A stretch of 64,000 nt of DNA from Rikenellaceae bacterium (GCA_017442365.1 JAFRZW010000006.1:62001-126000); one strand, 5' to 3'; positions 44,237-54,312 are shown, counted from the first letter of the stretch. Numbers and translations: made by a program. The notes: generated from the letters alone by a model not told the origin.

Positions 44237-44439
44237 TTAAATTTACAAATTTGCGGCTATATAAGAAAATATTAAAGAATTTCCCGACTCGATTTTTTTT
44301 TTTTATAAACAGTCAAACCATTAGTATAATTTTGAAGATATTTCGATCGTATAGCCAATCTTCGTCCGCACTATTCCGATACAATCCTCGTCATCACATA
44401 AAGCAGTCCCTGACAAAACCGAGCGCGCATTGCCAACAA

Positions 44440-44477
44440 AAAAAATTGAGCCTGCAACACAATCGCGTTGCAGGCTC
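44440..44477 (-). terminator. Terminator of the SusCD/protease operon
   Basis: Perfect 11-base stem GAGCCTGCAAC (44448-44458) and GTTGCAGGCTC (44467-44477), 8-base loop, then AATTTTTT on the minus strand. Confidence 0.85.
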
Positions 44478-44501
44478 TTCGTATCAATAGTCCCCAGCGT
44501 A

Positions 44502-44957
44502 TCACTCGCCCTTGATTTCGGCAGGGATTGTGGTGCGGGTATAGACGCTCTGATCTACGACATTATCTAAATGTACCCAGACCATCTCATTGGCAGTCAG
44601 CGATATGACACAATAACGATGCGCCCAATCGCCTCGATCGTAATCGTAATTTCCGCGAATCACTGCCCCAAGTTCAGGGTCGGTCTCGATAAAAAACGAA
44701 CCTGTCAGCGTGCGCGTCGAAAAGCTATCCAAGTTCTGATAAAGCGTATAGGTACGCTCACGACGATCGAACGCGATATAGACGTAGCTCCCCTCGGCCA
44801 GCGGTTCGCCCTTCCACTCGGTCAGCTGCCACTCGCCCGCGATATTGCTTGCCGTAACCTCCAACTGAGGTTCTGCCAGAACTTCGGGCGTCGGCTCGTC
44901 GCAAGCCACGAACGCAATAGCCAAAACACTAATTATCAACCAAATAAATCGTTTCAT
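44502..44957 (-). CDS. Lipocalin-like lipoprotein
   Basis: A 151-residue lipoprotein (signal MKRFIWLIISVLAIAFVAC, Cys19). The segment NIAGEWQLTEWKGEPLAEGS, followed by YIAFDRRERTYTLYQNLD and TRTLTGSFFIETDPELGAVI, fits the small lipocalin-like barrel lipoproteins of Bacteroidetes. Such barrels bind small hydrophobic molecules or serve as scaffolds; no ligand can be inferred. Last gene of the nine-gene operon, 10 bases after the DUF1573 gene. Confidence 0.72.
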   Translation of the reverse strand: MKRFIWLIISVLAIAFVACDEPTPEVLAEPQLEVTASNIAGEWQLTEWKGEPLAEGSYVYIAFDRRERTYTLYQNLDSFSTRTLTGSFFIETDPELGAVIRGNYDYDRGDWAHRYCVISLTANEMVWVHLDNVVDQSVYTRTTIPAEIKGE

Positions 44958-44967
44958 ATATTTACTT

Positions 44968-45783
44968 TTATTTCAAATTTTCATCATCATCGCGCGCAAC
45001 GAAAACCTCGATTGCACGTTCGCGCGGCGCAACTCCTAACCCATTGAGGAACAATTGCGCACGCGCCATCGGCACCCGCGTCTGCCGAACACCATCAGCT
45101 CGTGGCGTATAGGTAATCACCAGATCGCCCTCTTCGCCCGCTTGCAAAACTGCGGGATCGGTACGCACCTCTATTTCGGGCGAGCTGAGCAGTGTATCGG
45201 TACTAATTCTCAACGGTTTAGCTCCGCTATTCATACACGCCACGCGCTCCGTCTGCACACCCTCGCCCGCAAAGCGCACCCACGTCTGACGTATGAGTAA
45301 CGCCCCACGTGTGTAAGGATAATTGACACTTTGGTCAGCTGCCGCTCGCACCTCGCCCCTCACAGTCAGCACCGCTGATGGCACACGCGGCGAACGATCG
45401 GTATAGACAAAAATGCGTTGCGTAACCGAGCCTGCGTGCCCCTGAGGATAGTAGGTCAATCGCAACGTGCCCTCGCCGTCCGCAGCCACCTCCGAACGAT
45501 CGCACTCGGCACGCAAGCAGCCGCACGATGTTGTTATACGGGTGATTCTCAGAGCACTATCCGAGTCGTTTTGCCAGACTACACTACCCTGCCACGCGCC
45601 ACCGTCCTCGTCAATCTGACCAAAATCGACCGTCATACCCGCCGCGAATCGCATTCCCACATTGGTCGCCACAACGTTGCGCGCACTATCGACCTTCGAC
45701 TGCGGAATCAGGCGTATCTGCGCCTCAACGGTAGCAGTCGCCACCGCCGCACACAACGCCAATATCCACCCACGCGCACGCAT
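44968..45783 (-). CDS. DUF1573 domain protein
   Basis: A 271-residue exported protein (signal peptide MRARGWILALCAAVATATVE). Two Ig/ASPM-like beta-sandwich repeats: residues about 40-150 carry VDFGQIDEDGGAWQGSVVWQ and the hallmark TTSCGCLRAE, and 155-262 a second copy without the CGC (FAGEGVQTERVACMNSGAKP). DUF1573 proteins are common surface or periplasmic accessory proteins in Bacteroidetes; function unknown. It begins 3 bases after the protease stop. Confidence 0.82.
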   Translation of the reverse strand: MRARGWILALCAAVATATVEAQIRLIPQSKVDSARNVVATNVGMRFAAGMTVDFGQIDEDGGAWQGSVVWQNDSDSALRITRITTSCGCLRAECDRSEVAADGEGTLRLTYYPQGHAGSVTQRIFVYTDRSPRVPSAVLTVRGEVRAAADQSVNYPYTRGALLIRQTWVRFAGEGVQTERVACMNSGAKPLRISTDTLLSSPEIEVRTDPAVLQAGEEGDLVITYTPRADGVRQTRVPMARAQLFLNGLGVAPRERAIEVFVARDDDENLK

Positions 45784-45786
45784 ACG

Positions 45787-47835
45787 TTAGAGCCAGCCGT
45801 TCGAGTTTGCACCGCGACGCACGGTGATTGTAAAGTTCTGCGTCGTGCCGTTGCTTGCCGCAATGCGAGCCGTCGTCGAGCCCTCGCTGATACCCTTGAA
45901 TATCAACTTCGCACCCTCATTGGCAACCGTTGCAATGGCTGCATCGTCGATTGTTACATTATATGTAAGTTCCTCGCCACCAGCAAAATAGCGCGACGGC
46001 ACAACCGCCATCGAGCCCTCGACGTCGAGATACAGATTCGGGAAACGCAACTCGCGTCCCGCACCCTCGATCGCTGCCAGCAGTGCGTCAGCATTGACCT
46101 GACCTGCACCCATCTGACCACGATAAGCCGACAAATTCATCTGCATCGGTTGCAGAGGGCCGATGTCGGCTACGTAGCGCGAGTAGGTCTTCGAGCCCGT
46201 CTGGAATTCGTCGATCGGTGTCGAGGTCGAAATGAGCAATTCGCGTAACTCCTTCTCTGTCAGGTGGCGACGCTGCTCGGCAGCATACGAAATTGCCAAT
46301 GCCGCCACGCCCGAAACGTGCGGACACGCCATCGACGTACCCTCCATATATCCGTAACCGCTCTCGCTGACATTGTAGGGCAGCGTCGAAAGCACACAAC
46401 CCACCTCGCCAAAGTTATGATCCTCATCGACATAGTCGTAGTAGTAGTCCTGATCGCCACCGGGTGCCGACACCGACGTACCCTTGCCATAGTTGGTATA
46501 GGTCGCTGCGGTGAAGTCGGCCGCCGTTGCTGCCACCGAGATATAGTCGTCCGATGCACCCGGGTAGCCCGCCATCGGAGCACTCTCGTTGCCACCCGCA
46601 AAGATCGCAACACCACCCTCGATCGGGCCATTGGGCGAACCTGCATTGTGGGTGAAGTAGTCGAGCGCACTCTTTTCGAGCGGAGCACCAGCCTCCCACT
46701 CCTCCTGCGAAGCGAAGCCCTGCTCGCCCCAATCGTAGGTATTGGCAGCACCCGAAACGTAGCCCCAGCTGCACTGCAACACTACTGCTCCATTGTCCGC
46801 CGCATATTTGATAGCACGTACTACGGCCAGCGCATTCGAGCCCATATAGCCCGAAAAGATCTGGCACACCATAATCTTCACGCCATCGCCTGCGCCCGAG
46901 CCGCCCGCTATCGAGCTGATACCCACACCGTTATTATTCACTGCCGAGATCACACCCGCCACGTGCGAGCCGTGTCCCGAATCATTCACATCGTTCCACG
47001 AGATGACTCCCGAACTCTTCACAAAGTTATAACCGTGGCGGTCGCCCGCATAGCCATTGCCGTCGTTGTCATCGCGCGAGCGCCACACCTCGTCCTCATT
47101 GACCCAGATGTTAGCCTTCAAATCGGGGTGATCGACAAAGACACCCTCGTCCAACACAGCCACAATCACCTGCTCGTTGCCCGTCGAACGTTGCCACGCG
47201 CCCTCGCACTGCACATCGGCATCGCGTACCGACTTGATCAGACCACCCTCGCAGAACTGATCGCCTCGATTCACCAAGTGCCACTGCGCCGCCAGCAGAG
47301 GGTCGTTCATCGCCTCGGTGGTTGTGCGCGTTGCACTCTCTGCCGCAGCTAAACGTCTAACGCTCAGCGGAGTAGCCTTTGTGCGATAGGCACGTTTGAT
47401 CGAGCGGTTGAAATCGACCGCCTGCACCTCGCCAAGCCCCGCCAATCGCTCGGCAACCTGCTCGGCAGTGCACGCCGCACCGAAACGCACGACGTACCAT
47501 TGATGCAAACCCTGCTCGCGCGTACGCTCCTCGGTGCGCTCGTCAATCGGGAAGACGCGCTCCAAATCGTAGCCCTCGATCGCCTCCAAAACCTCGTCCA
47601 CGGCCACCACGCCACTGCGCGTTGCCGCGCCACGTGTAGCCTCCGACTGCGCGATCATATCGGCAACCTCAGCCGTGAATTTGACGATCACCTCGCCCTC
47701 GACGTATGGCGCAACAATCTGCGGCTCATCGGGCGTGGGCATCGGCTCTTGTTCGCACGACGAGAACGACACTGCCGTCGCCAACATCATCGCGCATAAC
47801 ACTCTGTATCTCATATCTTTCATCATTTGTCGCAT
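45787..47835 (-). CDS. Subtilisin-like (S8) serine protease lipoprotein
   Basis: A 682-residue lipoprotein protease. Lipobox Cys27 after a hydrophobic signal; residues about 43-150 an inhibitor-I9/fervidolysin-type propeptide (YVEGEVIVKFTAEVADMIA). Catalytic triad Asp229 (VAVLDEGVFVDHPDL), His288 (DSGHGSHVAGVIS) and Ser501 (MEGTSMACPHVSGVAALA), with oxyanion Asn416 (FAGGNES). Glu replaces the usual Thr after the catalytic Asp. Residues 595-678 form an Ig/BIG2-like domain. Start and stop of the preceding gene overlap by one base (TAATG). Surface location together with SusCD suggests it trims protein substrates for uptake. Confidence 0.92.
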   Translation of the reverse strand: MRQMMKDMRYRVLCAMMLATAVSFSSCEQEPMPTPDEPQIVAPYVEGEVIVKFTAEVADMIAQSEATRGAATRSGVVAVDEVLEAIEGYDLERVFPIDERTEERTREQGLHQWYVVRFGAACTAEQVAERLAGLGEVQAVDFNRSIKRAYRTKATPLSVRRLAAAESATRTTTEAMNDPLLAAQWHLVNRGDQFCEGGLIKSVRDADVQCEGAWQRSTGNEQVIVAVLDEGVFVDHPDLKANIWVNEDEVWRSRDDNDGNGYAGDRHGYNFVKSSGVISWNDVNDSGHGSHVAGVISAVNNNGVGISSIAGGSGAGDGVKIMVCQIFSGYMGSNALAVVRAIKYAADNGAVVLQCSWGYVSGAANTYDWGEQGFASQEEWEAGAPLEKSALDYFTHNAGSPNGPIEGGVAIFAGGNESAPMAGYPGASDDYISVAATAADFTAATYTNYGKGTSVSAPGGDQDYYYDYVDEDHNFGEVGCVLSTLPYNVSESGYGYMEGTSMACPHVSGVAALAISYAAEQRRHLTEKELRELLISTSTPIDEFQTGSKTYSRYVADIGPLQPMQMNLSAYRGQMGAGQVNADALLAAIEGAGRELRFPNLYLDVEGSMAVVPSRYFAGGEELTYNVTIDDAAIATVANEGAKLIFKGISEGSTTARIAASNGTTQNFTITVRRGANSNGWL

Positions 47836-49484
47836 TATTCGTAATCTCCCGTCGGTTTCTGTTTGAAGGTATAGACGTCGTAGTAATAATTGAGGTTGAC
47901 AGGCTCGTTTTCGAACATCGCCTGACGACCATTCTGCGCGCGACCCTCCTGCTGGAAGACCAGACTATAAGGCAACCACCAATCCAGCGCGGGGTGATAC
48001 AACAACCAATCGGGCAATTTGCCGTACAGACGGTTGAAGTTGATGGCAAAGCGTTTGGTCGAAGGCATCACCTTCTTGATGCGATTATCGACCAGGAACT
48101 GCGGCAAAGTATCCACCGCATCGATCTCCTCCTGCGTATAGTAAGGCACCTCGGGATCGTCCTCGAAGGTGGGCAGCTCGCCCTGCAAATAATTGACCGA
48201 CAGCACCAACGTATCCAAATCCCACTTGATCAGATCGACGGGGAACTCCTCTTCGTCGATGAATCCGCCCAGATCCTTACGCACCGAATTGCTCAGGTCA
48301 TAGACCAAACTACGCTGGTTAGCATTCATCACAAGCGAACGCAACTTGGGGAAATTCTCCTTGGTGAGCACCTTCGGCACGCGCTGGAAGTTATTGGCGC
48401 AGACGTTCAAATACTCCAAATTCTTCAACTTAGCCAAACTCTGAGGCAGGTCGATCAGACCATACGCACCAACAGTCAGTCGTTTCAACTCGGTCAGCTC
48501 CGAGATCTCGTCGCCCAACTCCAAATTGAGCATAAAGGTATTGGTATTACCGAAGATGTAGATCTCCTCAGCAGCAGTCAGATAGCGAATCTCGTAGGGC
48601 AACTTCTCGCGCGTATGGAACAGCATAATCTCGACCGAGCGCACACGACCCACCTTTGCAGGGGTACAGCCCTCCATCTGCTCCTCCCAAAGCACCACGT
48701 TGCTCCACTCGTTCATCGGCGTCGAGGCGTCCCACATCGTATAGACACCCATCGCGCGGGCAATCGACAATAGCGCCACCGAGTCGCCCTCGCGCGTATT
48801 CTCGACGATCGGCTCCGAGGCCTGCTGACGCACATTCAGCGCATCTTGGCGCGACATCTCGACATCGCTCTTCGGGCGGAATACGACCTCCGCCAAACGC
48901 TCACGCGGCGAGGTGTTGATATCCCAATTGAAGCGCACCGTAACCTCGCGCGGACGCACTCCGCGATCGAGCGTCAGGAAGTGGCTCTCGCTGGTCAGCC
49001 AGCCCGCATTGTCGGGCACATCGACCTCGAAATCGACATTCGAACGCACCCGAACATCGAAATATCGCTTGCCATACTCCTCGAAATTCGACAGCTCGAC
49101 CGCATTATCGTCGATCTCGATCGTGTAGGGATAGCCTCGCTGCTCGACCACAATATCTTGGCTCTTCCACGTGCGCGTATTCTCGATACGCACCACACCC
49201 GTACGAGGCGTAGCGGTCAGCGCCGAGTCGATAATGATTTTGCAAGGGGTTGATCCTCGGCCATTTGCAGGCGAGATGGTAATCCACGTATTATCGGTCG
49301 AGGCGATCCAATCGTCGCTCGACGAGAGCTGGACCAACTCCGTTCCGCCCACCTCCGAGACCTCGATCTGTGCGCGGTCGATCTCGAAGGCAATCTGCTC
49401 GCCTCCGCGATCACAACCCACCGCCAACAACGCCACCGTAGCTGCGGCAATATATTTTTTCAGTGTCATATTCATCGTTTTCAT
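47835..49484 (-). CDS. BACON-domain and leucine-rich-repeat lipoprotein
   Basis: A 549-residue lipoprotein (signal to Cys24, LLAVGC). Two BACON-like Ig domains at about 30-115 (SSDDWIASTDNTWITISPAN) and 118-225 (VPDNAGWLTSESHFLTLDRG), a linker, then leucine-rich repeats (ELTELKRLTVGAYGLIDLPQ, SLAKLKNLEYLNVCANNFQR, VPKVLTKENFPKLRSLVMNA). LRRs are protein-binding solenoids. ATG 49484 has a good ribosome-binding site (GGGAGG, 8 bases ahead); the frame opens at a TTG, 49490. Product ends in the TAATG overlap with the protease, implying equal output. Confidence 0.83.
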   Translation of the reverse strand: MKTMNMTLKKYIAAATVALLAVGCDRGGEQIAFEIDRAQIEVSEVGGTELVQLSSSDDWIASTDNTWITISPANGRGSTPCKIIIDSALTATPRTGVVRIENTRTWKSQDIVVEQRGYPYTIEIDDNAVELSNFEEYGKRYFDVRVRSNVDFEVDVPDNAGWLTSESHFLTLDRGVRPREVTVRFNWDINTSPRERLAEVVFRPKSDVEMSRQDALNVRQQASEPIVENTREGDSVALLSIARAMGVYTMWDASTPMNEWSNVVLWEEQMEGCTPAKVGRVRSVEIMLFHTREKLPYEIRYLTAAEEIYIFGNTNTFMLNLELGDEISELTELKRLTVGAYGLIDLPQSLAKLKNLEYLNVCANNFQRVPKVLTKENFPKLRSLVMNANQRSLVYDLSNSVRKDLGGFIDEEEFPVDLIKWDLDTLVLSVNYLQGELPTFEDDPEVPYYTQEEIDAVDTLPQFLVDNRIKKVMPSTKRFAINFNRLYGKLPDWLLYHPALDWWLPYSLVFQQEGRAQNGRQAMFENEPVNLNYYYDVYTFKQKPTGDYE

Positions 49485-49503
49485 ACTCAATTCCTCCCCA
49501 TCT

Positions 49504-52143
49504 TTACTCCAACATCGGATCGCAGTTTGTAATGTTCTGCCACTTGTCGTAGATCAGAATGTAGGCACCCACCTGCCAAGCGTAGCAGATGTCCGACGCA
49601 TCGAACACGATGTTGGGGTTATCGCTGATATCCAGATAGTAGCACAAGGTCGAGATCGTGTCGTCGATCTTGCGCAGGTCGTTCGAACCGAGGTAGAGAC
49701 CGCGCAGACCCGTATGCTGATAGATACCCGTCGGCCACTCGCGCAGGCAGCGTTCGCCCTTCTCGTTGCGCTGCGAACGGACAGCAAAGACGGTCAATCC
49801 CGCGCAATCCAACGGCTCGTAGGGGAACTCGCTGAAATTATTGAACGAGAGATCCAAACCGTAGAAATAGGGCATATTACCCGCGTGAAACTCGCGCGGC
49901 AGGTCGGTCAGATTGTTGTACGACAGATCGAGCGACTGCAAGAAGATCGAGTTATCGTAGGTGAACGACCCCGCGGGAATCTCATCGACGTTGCAGGCAC
50001 GCAGGATCACATACTCGACCGTCGAGTTGCTCTTGGCCAACGCAGTCGGGTACTTGGTCAGTCGGGGATTCGACGCCAAAGTGAGCGTATTGACCTTCAC
50101 GCCCTTGTACGTTCCGTCCTCTTCGCCTTCGAATCCGTCGATCAGGTTGCCCGAGAAATCGACCGAAACCATCGTAAATCGGCTATCCGACGAGAAGATA
50201 TTGGGCACCTTCTTCAAGCGGTTGAAGCGCACCGAGAAGGTCTCAATGTCGTCATAACCACAGAAATAGCCCTCCTCATCACGCGGCAACTCCTCGATCA
50301 GATTATTGTCCAGATAGAGCTGTACGGGAGCAACGCCCTTGCCCAGCGGGTGGATCTTCGAGATTTTGTTGAACGCCAAATCCAGCAGACCAATCTTCTC
50401 CATCTGCGAGAACGATGCGGGCAGCTCTTCGAGGCTATTCTGGCGAGCATAGAGAATCTGAATCTTCTCGCGCGAGGGACCCTTGGCCAGCGCGTCCAGA
50501 CCTGCATAGATCTCCTCGGCCGACCACTGCGCATTGTTCGAGATATTGATCGAAACCAACTCGGGCATCTGCGCAATCGACAGCGGGAAACGAGTCATCT
50601 TCGGGCAGTTATAGATTTCGAGGTCGGTACACGACACCAGCTCTGCCATCTCGGCAGGCAGCGCCTCGATCTCGCTATTGGCAACATAGAATATCTCCAA
50701 CTTCTTCAAGTGTCCAATCTCGGCAGGCAACGAACGCAGACCATTGTTGATCGTGCCGTGGTTGGTATCGTAGAGGTTGATCTGTCGCTGCTCACCCGTT
50801 TTCAGGTCGAAGATATCACCCTCGTTCTTGTCGGCGTAGAGCGACGTTGCGGGGATCGATAGTCCCTTCTCGGCCAGTGCGCGGGCACAAGGCTCCGAGA
50901 GCTGCGTCGGGGTGTGAATCATCGACAGATACTCTTTGTGGTACTCCATACGGTTGCGACGACGCTCGCTGAGCGACACCTCGTTAGCCGTCGGATCGTA
51001 GGTCAAAAGGTTGATATCGTTGTGGTTACCCAAGTACAACTCAACCAGCTCCGTAAGCTGACCAATCGCCGGAGACATATCGCCCGAGAAGGCGAAATCA
51101 CTCAGATCGAGGCGCGCCACACGACCATTCGAGTGCAGTTCGACACCCGGCTGATCGCCCCACAGGTCGGGATCCTTGTTGAAATCCCAATTCGAGCCGG
51201 TCGGGAAATTCTCACCCACGTAATACCACGACTCACCATTGAGGCTCTCCCAGATCTCGCGCAGAGCGTAGTAATCCTTTATATATTCGTCAGTCGCGTG
51301 TAGCGCAACGGGGATCACACTCTCCGTGGTGCGATTGTCCGCAACCGAGAAATCTGCACCCTCAACATTGCCAAGCACCTCCAACACCATTCCACTCGCA
51401 TCGTAGGCCACCAGCGACACCACGCGATAGTCGCCCGCTGTGAGCGAAAGTGTTGTATCACAAACGATTGACGAGGTCTGGTAGCCGTCCTCCTCAGCGT
51501 CGCTCTCGTCGAAATGGACCGAGAACTTGCACTGCAACTTATCGAACGACGTGCGCACATTCGACATTTTGTTCTGCACCGTGATTGACGCGCGACGAAT
51601 CTCATCGAACGTATATTCGCGCTCGGCAGCACGTGTGCCTTCGAGCGACGAGAGATCCTTCGTGAGCGAGAATCGCACCGCACCACGCGGGGTAACATTG
51701 ACCGTCAGATCGACAACCTCCAAGCCACCCTCGCGCACCTCAACCGAGCACTCGCCCGCAGGCGCACCATTATATATCAGCTCGTCCGTAGCGTCATAGA
51801 GCGCGAATGTTACCACATCGTAACGACCCGTAAGCAGTTTCAACTTATCACTGCGCAGACCGAACTCGGCCGACTCGGCATCAGAAGCCGAGAGGTTAAT
51901 TGTCTGAGCCAACGTCGTTTCGCCATAGGCTAACGTAACCTTAACCTTATATGCCTCGCTGAGGTAATCGAGCGTAGGTCGCACCGCGCGCGAGCCTTCA
52001 TCGTACGAGGCCGCCTTGAACAATCGGAATTGGACGTAGCCATAGTTGGGCTCGCGGTTGTCGATGGGTTTGTCCTCCGAGCAACCCATCAAACCAAACG
52101 CCACCAACGCAAGGCATACGGTAAATCTGTATAGTAGTTTCAT
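49504..52143 (-). CDS. DUF4458/leucine-rich-repeat lipoprotein
   Basis: An 879-residue lipoprotein (signal MKLLYRFTVCLALVAFGLMG, Cys21). Residues about 30-290 hold two Ig-like domains of the DUF4458 type (NYGYVQFRLFKAASYDEGSR; VTPRGAVRFSLTKDLSSLEG). From about 310 on, a plant-like LRR cap (ALREIWESLNGESWYYVGEN) is followed by a long LRR solenoid (GLRSLPAEIGHLKKLEIFYV; LDLSYNNLTDLPREFHAGNM; LRGLYLGSNDLRKIDDTIST), by eye a dozen or more repeats. The largest binding surface in the operon. ATG 52143 chosen for the signal peptide; the frame opens at 52179. Confidence 0.83.
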   Translation of the reverse strand: MKLLYRFTVCLALVAFGLMGCSEDKPIDNREPNYGYVQFRLFKAASYDEGSRAVRPTLDYLSEAYKVKVTLAYGETTLAQTINLSASDAESAEFGLRSDKLKLLTGRYDVVTFALYDATDELIYNGAPAGECSVEVREGGLEVVDLTVNVTPRGAVRFSLTKDLSSLEGTRAAEREYTFDEIRRASITVQNKMSNVRTSFDKLQCKFSVHFDESDAEEDGYQTSSIVCDTTLSLTAGDYRVVSLVAYDASGMVLEVLGNVEGADFSVADNRTTESVIPVALHATDEYIKDYYALREIWESLNGESWYYVGENFPTGSNWDFNKDPDLWGDQPGVELHSNGRVARLDLSDFAFSGDMSPAIGQLTELVELYLGNHNDINLLTYDPTANEVSLSERRRNRMEYHKEYLSMIHTPTQLSEPCARALAEKGLSIPATSLYADKNEGDIFDLKTGEQRQINLYDTNHGTINNGLRSLPAEIGHLKKLEIFYVANSEIEALPAEMAELVSCTDLEIYNCPKMTRFPLSIAQMPELVSINISNNAQWSAEEIYAGLDALAKGPSREKIQILYARQNSLEELPASFSQMEKIGLLDLAFNKISKIHPLGKGVAPVQLYLDNNLIEELPRDEEGYFCGYDDIETFSVRFNRLKKVPNIFSSDSRFTMVSVDFSGNLIDGFEGEEDGTYKGVKVNTLTLASNPRLTKYPTALAKSNSTVEYVILRACNVDEIPAGSFTYDNSIFLQSLDLSYNNLTDLPREFHAGNMPYFYGLDLSFNNFSEFPYEPLDCAGLTVFAVRSQRNEKGERCLREWPTGIYQHTGLRGLYLGSNDLRKIDDTISTLCYYLDISDNPNIVFDASDICYAWQVGAYILIYDKWQNITNCDPMLE

Positions 52144-52225
52144 TTTACGAATTAAAGTGTTCGTTCGAAAAACTCTCAAAAAAATCTCAATTAATACTCA
52201 CTCATTCACAATCGCCGTTGAAAAG

Positions 52226-52275
52226 CGTTGGAGTGAGCACCCCACCCCGTTGTCGGGCAGGGCGCTCTCCAAACG
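52226..52275 (-). other. Intercistronic stem-loop within the nine-gene operon
   Basis: On the minus strand CGTTTGGAG (52275-52267) pairs with CTCCAACG (52233-52226) with one bulge, and inner GC-rich pairs (GCCC/GGGGTGC region) extend the stem. It lies in the only large gap (138 bases) between the middle genes and lacks a T-run, so it may be an RNA-processing or stabilising hairpin and not a terminator. Confidence 0.45.
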
Positions 52276-52281
52276 TCTTTG

Positions 52282-54312
52282 CTACTCGGTGTAGTTGAAT
52301 ACACAAACCAGACGAACCAAAACAGCCCACGACGAATCGTAGTAGAGGATATGGCCCTTAGCCTGATCCCCCTCGGGGTTCATCATAACCTGAGTACCAC
52401 CCTCAACCAGCTGGGTCGAGAGCCACTGATCCGAAGGATAGCAGATTGCCTGATGATACGAAGGCATCAACAGTGTTGCCATAGCACCCATAGCCGAAGT
52501 GTGGGTCAGGCGGTACTGCAACACGCCCATACCTGTATCCTCAGCGCTGTAATCGGGATCGCCCTCAACGATCTTCTCCAACGTTGCACCGTAAGCGGCT
52601 GCTGTTGCAGGATCGGCAAACTTCACCTCGCCCGAAACCTCGGGAACGTACATATAGTTAGGATCCATCACGCAGTAGATCAGCGCGTAAGCCACGTTGT
52701 TCTCGTCGTAGAATACGATCGTAGCCTCGTTCTCGCCATCGGAGCCTGCCTGAGTGTTGGGATAAAGACCGTTCGCGGGATCGTTACCCAAGCGCATACG
52801 AATCTTGTAACCATTGGTAAGAGCCTTATACTCAGCGCTCTCCTCGATCGTGATCCAGCAGGTCGAAAGATCGTAGGTCGAACCGTACGAGCCATCGAAA
52901 CCGTAGATCTCATAACGCGAGAAGGGCTTCGAGAAGATCAGATCGTCGCCCGAATCATTCGAACGGTAGGTCAGTTTGTAGGCGTTGGGGATCGAAGCCC
53001 AGCTGTTCTGCCACGGCCAAGAGCCCGCAGCCAACTCGGTGAAATCGGCCGTAAAGGCGTGCATCGTCTCGATATCGTTGGCATAGATAACGCCCTTATC
53101 CTCAGCCACTGCGGGAGCCTCCTGCTTAACGGTTGCCACCACATACGGCTCATACTCAGCCTTCAAAGCCGTACCCTCCGAGTTGAACAGATCGAAATTG
53201 GGATCCGAGATCTTCGACGCCAACGTGCGGGGCAGTGCCACGAGCATACCCTCGCGTGCAGCACCCTCGTTAGCCGTTGCTGCAACGAAGAACTTGCGAG
53301 CCCAAACACCCGCTTTGTCAGCCGCTGCGTCCCACTCCTCTTCCCAAGTGATTGTGATCCAATCGTTCTCGGGCGACGATGCGTAGAGATAGCCATTATC
53401 CTTGACAACCTTGTAGAGCTCAGCACCCTTCGGAGCGGTCATCGTTGCGATTGCACCCGTCTCGATGTACGACTCGCTCGACGCGTTGTAGTAATGACCC
53501 TCGGCATTAAAGGTCAGAGCCGACGCAATCGCCACCTCGCATACAGCCTCGCAAGCGGGCATATTGACCTTCAACTTGCCGGCCTCAACCGGTGCGCTCT
53601 CGTTGGTGAAATCGTTGATCACCAACTCAACGCTCTCGGCCGTAAAGGGATAAGCCTCCTTAACTGTACGAACGAATACCTCCGTGCGACCAGCCTCACC
53701 CGACGTTACCGAGGGGTTGATCCACGCGGGCAGCTCGCCACCGATAGCCCACTTGAAGTTGGTCTCAACAACAATGCGGTGCATATACTGCTCGTTGTGC
53801 CACAAGAAATCGAGCGCCTGAACGGGAGTCGAACCATAGACATAGCCACCTTCGCCATTGCTCTTGAAGTCGATCGCAGCCTCGTCATACTCAGCCACAT
53901 AGACATTCACCGTGCGAGCCAGCTTCATACGTGTCAGCTTAGCGATAGTCTGAGTCTTGCCATCCATCGTGAGCGACACCTCACACACGCGATCGGTATC
54001 GAACTCGTCCTGATCGGCAACCTTGATCTTGATCTGCTGCGAGCCTGCCTCACCCATCAACGAGAGCTGACCTGCGGCATCAACCAGCGAGAAATACTGT
54101 GCTGCCGACGAGGGAATCGAAACTTTCCACGCCATATTGGGGTTGATCGAGAGCGTTACGGTCTCGCCGCTCTTGACAACCTTCTCGATCAGCGACGGGA
54201 ACACGGGCTTCACCTCAAGTTCGGGCTCTGGCTCCGGCTCACAACCGATCGAAAGAACCGCTGCGGCACACATCACCATAGCGGTCATAAGTCGAAAAAT
54301 TTGCTTTTTCAT
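52282..54312 (-). CDS. DUF5003-type lipoprotein
   Basis: A 676-residue lipoprotein (MKKQIFRLMTAMVMCAAAVL signal, Cys24 followed by an acidic EPEPEPELE tether). N-terminal third: Ig-like repeats (SGETVTLSINPNMAWKVSIP; VETNFKWAIGGELPAWINPS; SPENDWITITWEEEWDA). C-terminal third: a DUF5003-like region (KLTYRSNDSGDDLIFSKPFS; DLSTCWITIEESAEYKALTN; ENNVAYALIYCVMDPNY). DUF5003 proteins occur beside SusCD pairs and are probable surface binding proteins. Located between the DUF4984 and LRR genes. Confidence 0.75.
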   Translation of the reverse strand: MKKQIFRLMTAMVMCAAAVLSIGCEPEPEPELEVKPVFPSLIEKVVKSGETVTLSINPNMAWKVSIPSSAAQYFSLVDAAGQLSLMGEAGSQQIKIKVADQDEFDTDRVCEVSLTMDGKTQTIAKLTRMKLARTVNVYVAEYDEAAIDFKSNGEGGYVYGSTPVQALDFLWHNEQYMHRIVVETNFKWAIGGELPAWINPSVTSGEAGRTEVFVRTVKEAYPFTAESVELVINDFTNESAPVEAGKLKVNMPACEAVCEVAIASALTFNAEGHYYNASSESYIETGAIATMTAPKGAELYKVVKDNGYLYASSPENDWITITWEEEWDAAADKAGVWARKFFVAATANEGAAREGMLVALPRTLASKISDPNFDLFNSEGTALKAEYEPYVVATVKQEAPAVAEDKGVIYANDIETMHAFTADFTELAAGSWPWQNSWASIPNAYKLTYRSNDSGDDLIFSKPFSRYEIYGFDGSYGSTYDLSTCWITIEESAEYKALTNGYKIRMRLGNDPANGLYPNTQAGSDGENEATIVFYDENNVAYALIYCVMDPNYMYVPEVSGEVKFADPATAAAYGATLEKIVEGDPDYSAEDTGMGVLQYRLTHTSAMGAMATLLMPSYHQAICYPSDQWLSTQLVEGGTQVMMNPEGDQAKGHILYYDSSWAVLVRLVCVFNYTE

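Larger units (their letters stand above)
44117..44501. other. 385-base region upstream of the fimbrial operon
   Basis: Contains a probable promoter (44205-44236), an inverted repeat CCAAAT-AGG-ATTTGG (44174-44188) in the leader, AT-rich spacer sequence, and the terminator of the next operon (44440-44477). No coding gene. I found no long inverted repeats flanking the promoter that would suggest DNA inversion. Confidence 0.6.

Noticed and set aside
44117..44501. Phase-variable invertible promoter for the fimbrial operon
   Set aside because: Invertible promoters are known in Bacteroides surface loci, but I found no pair of separated inverted repeats flanking the promoter and no adjacent recombinase gene.
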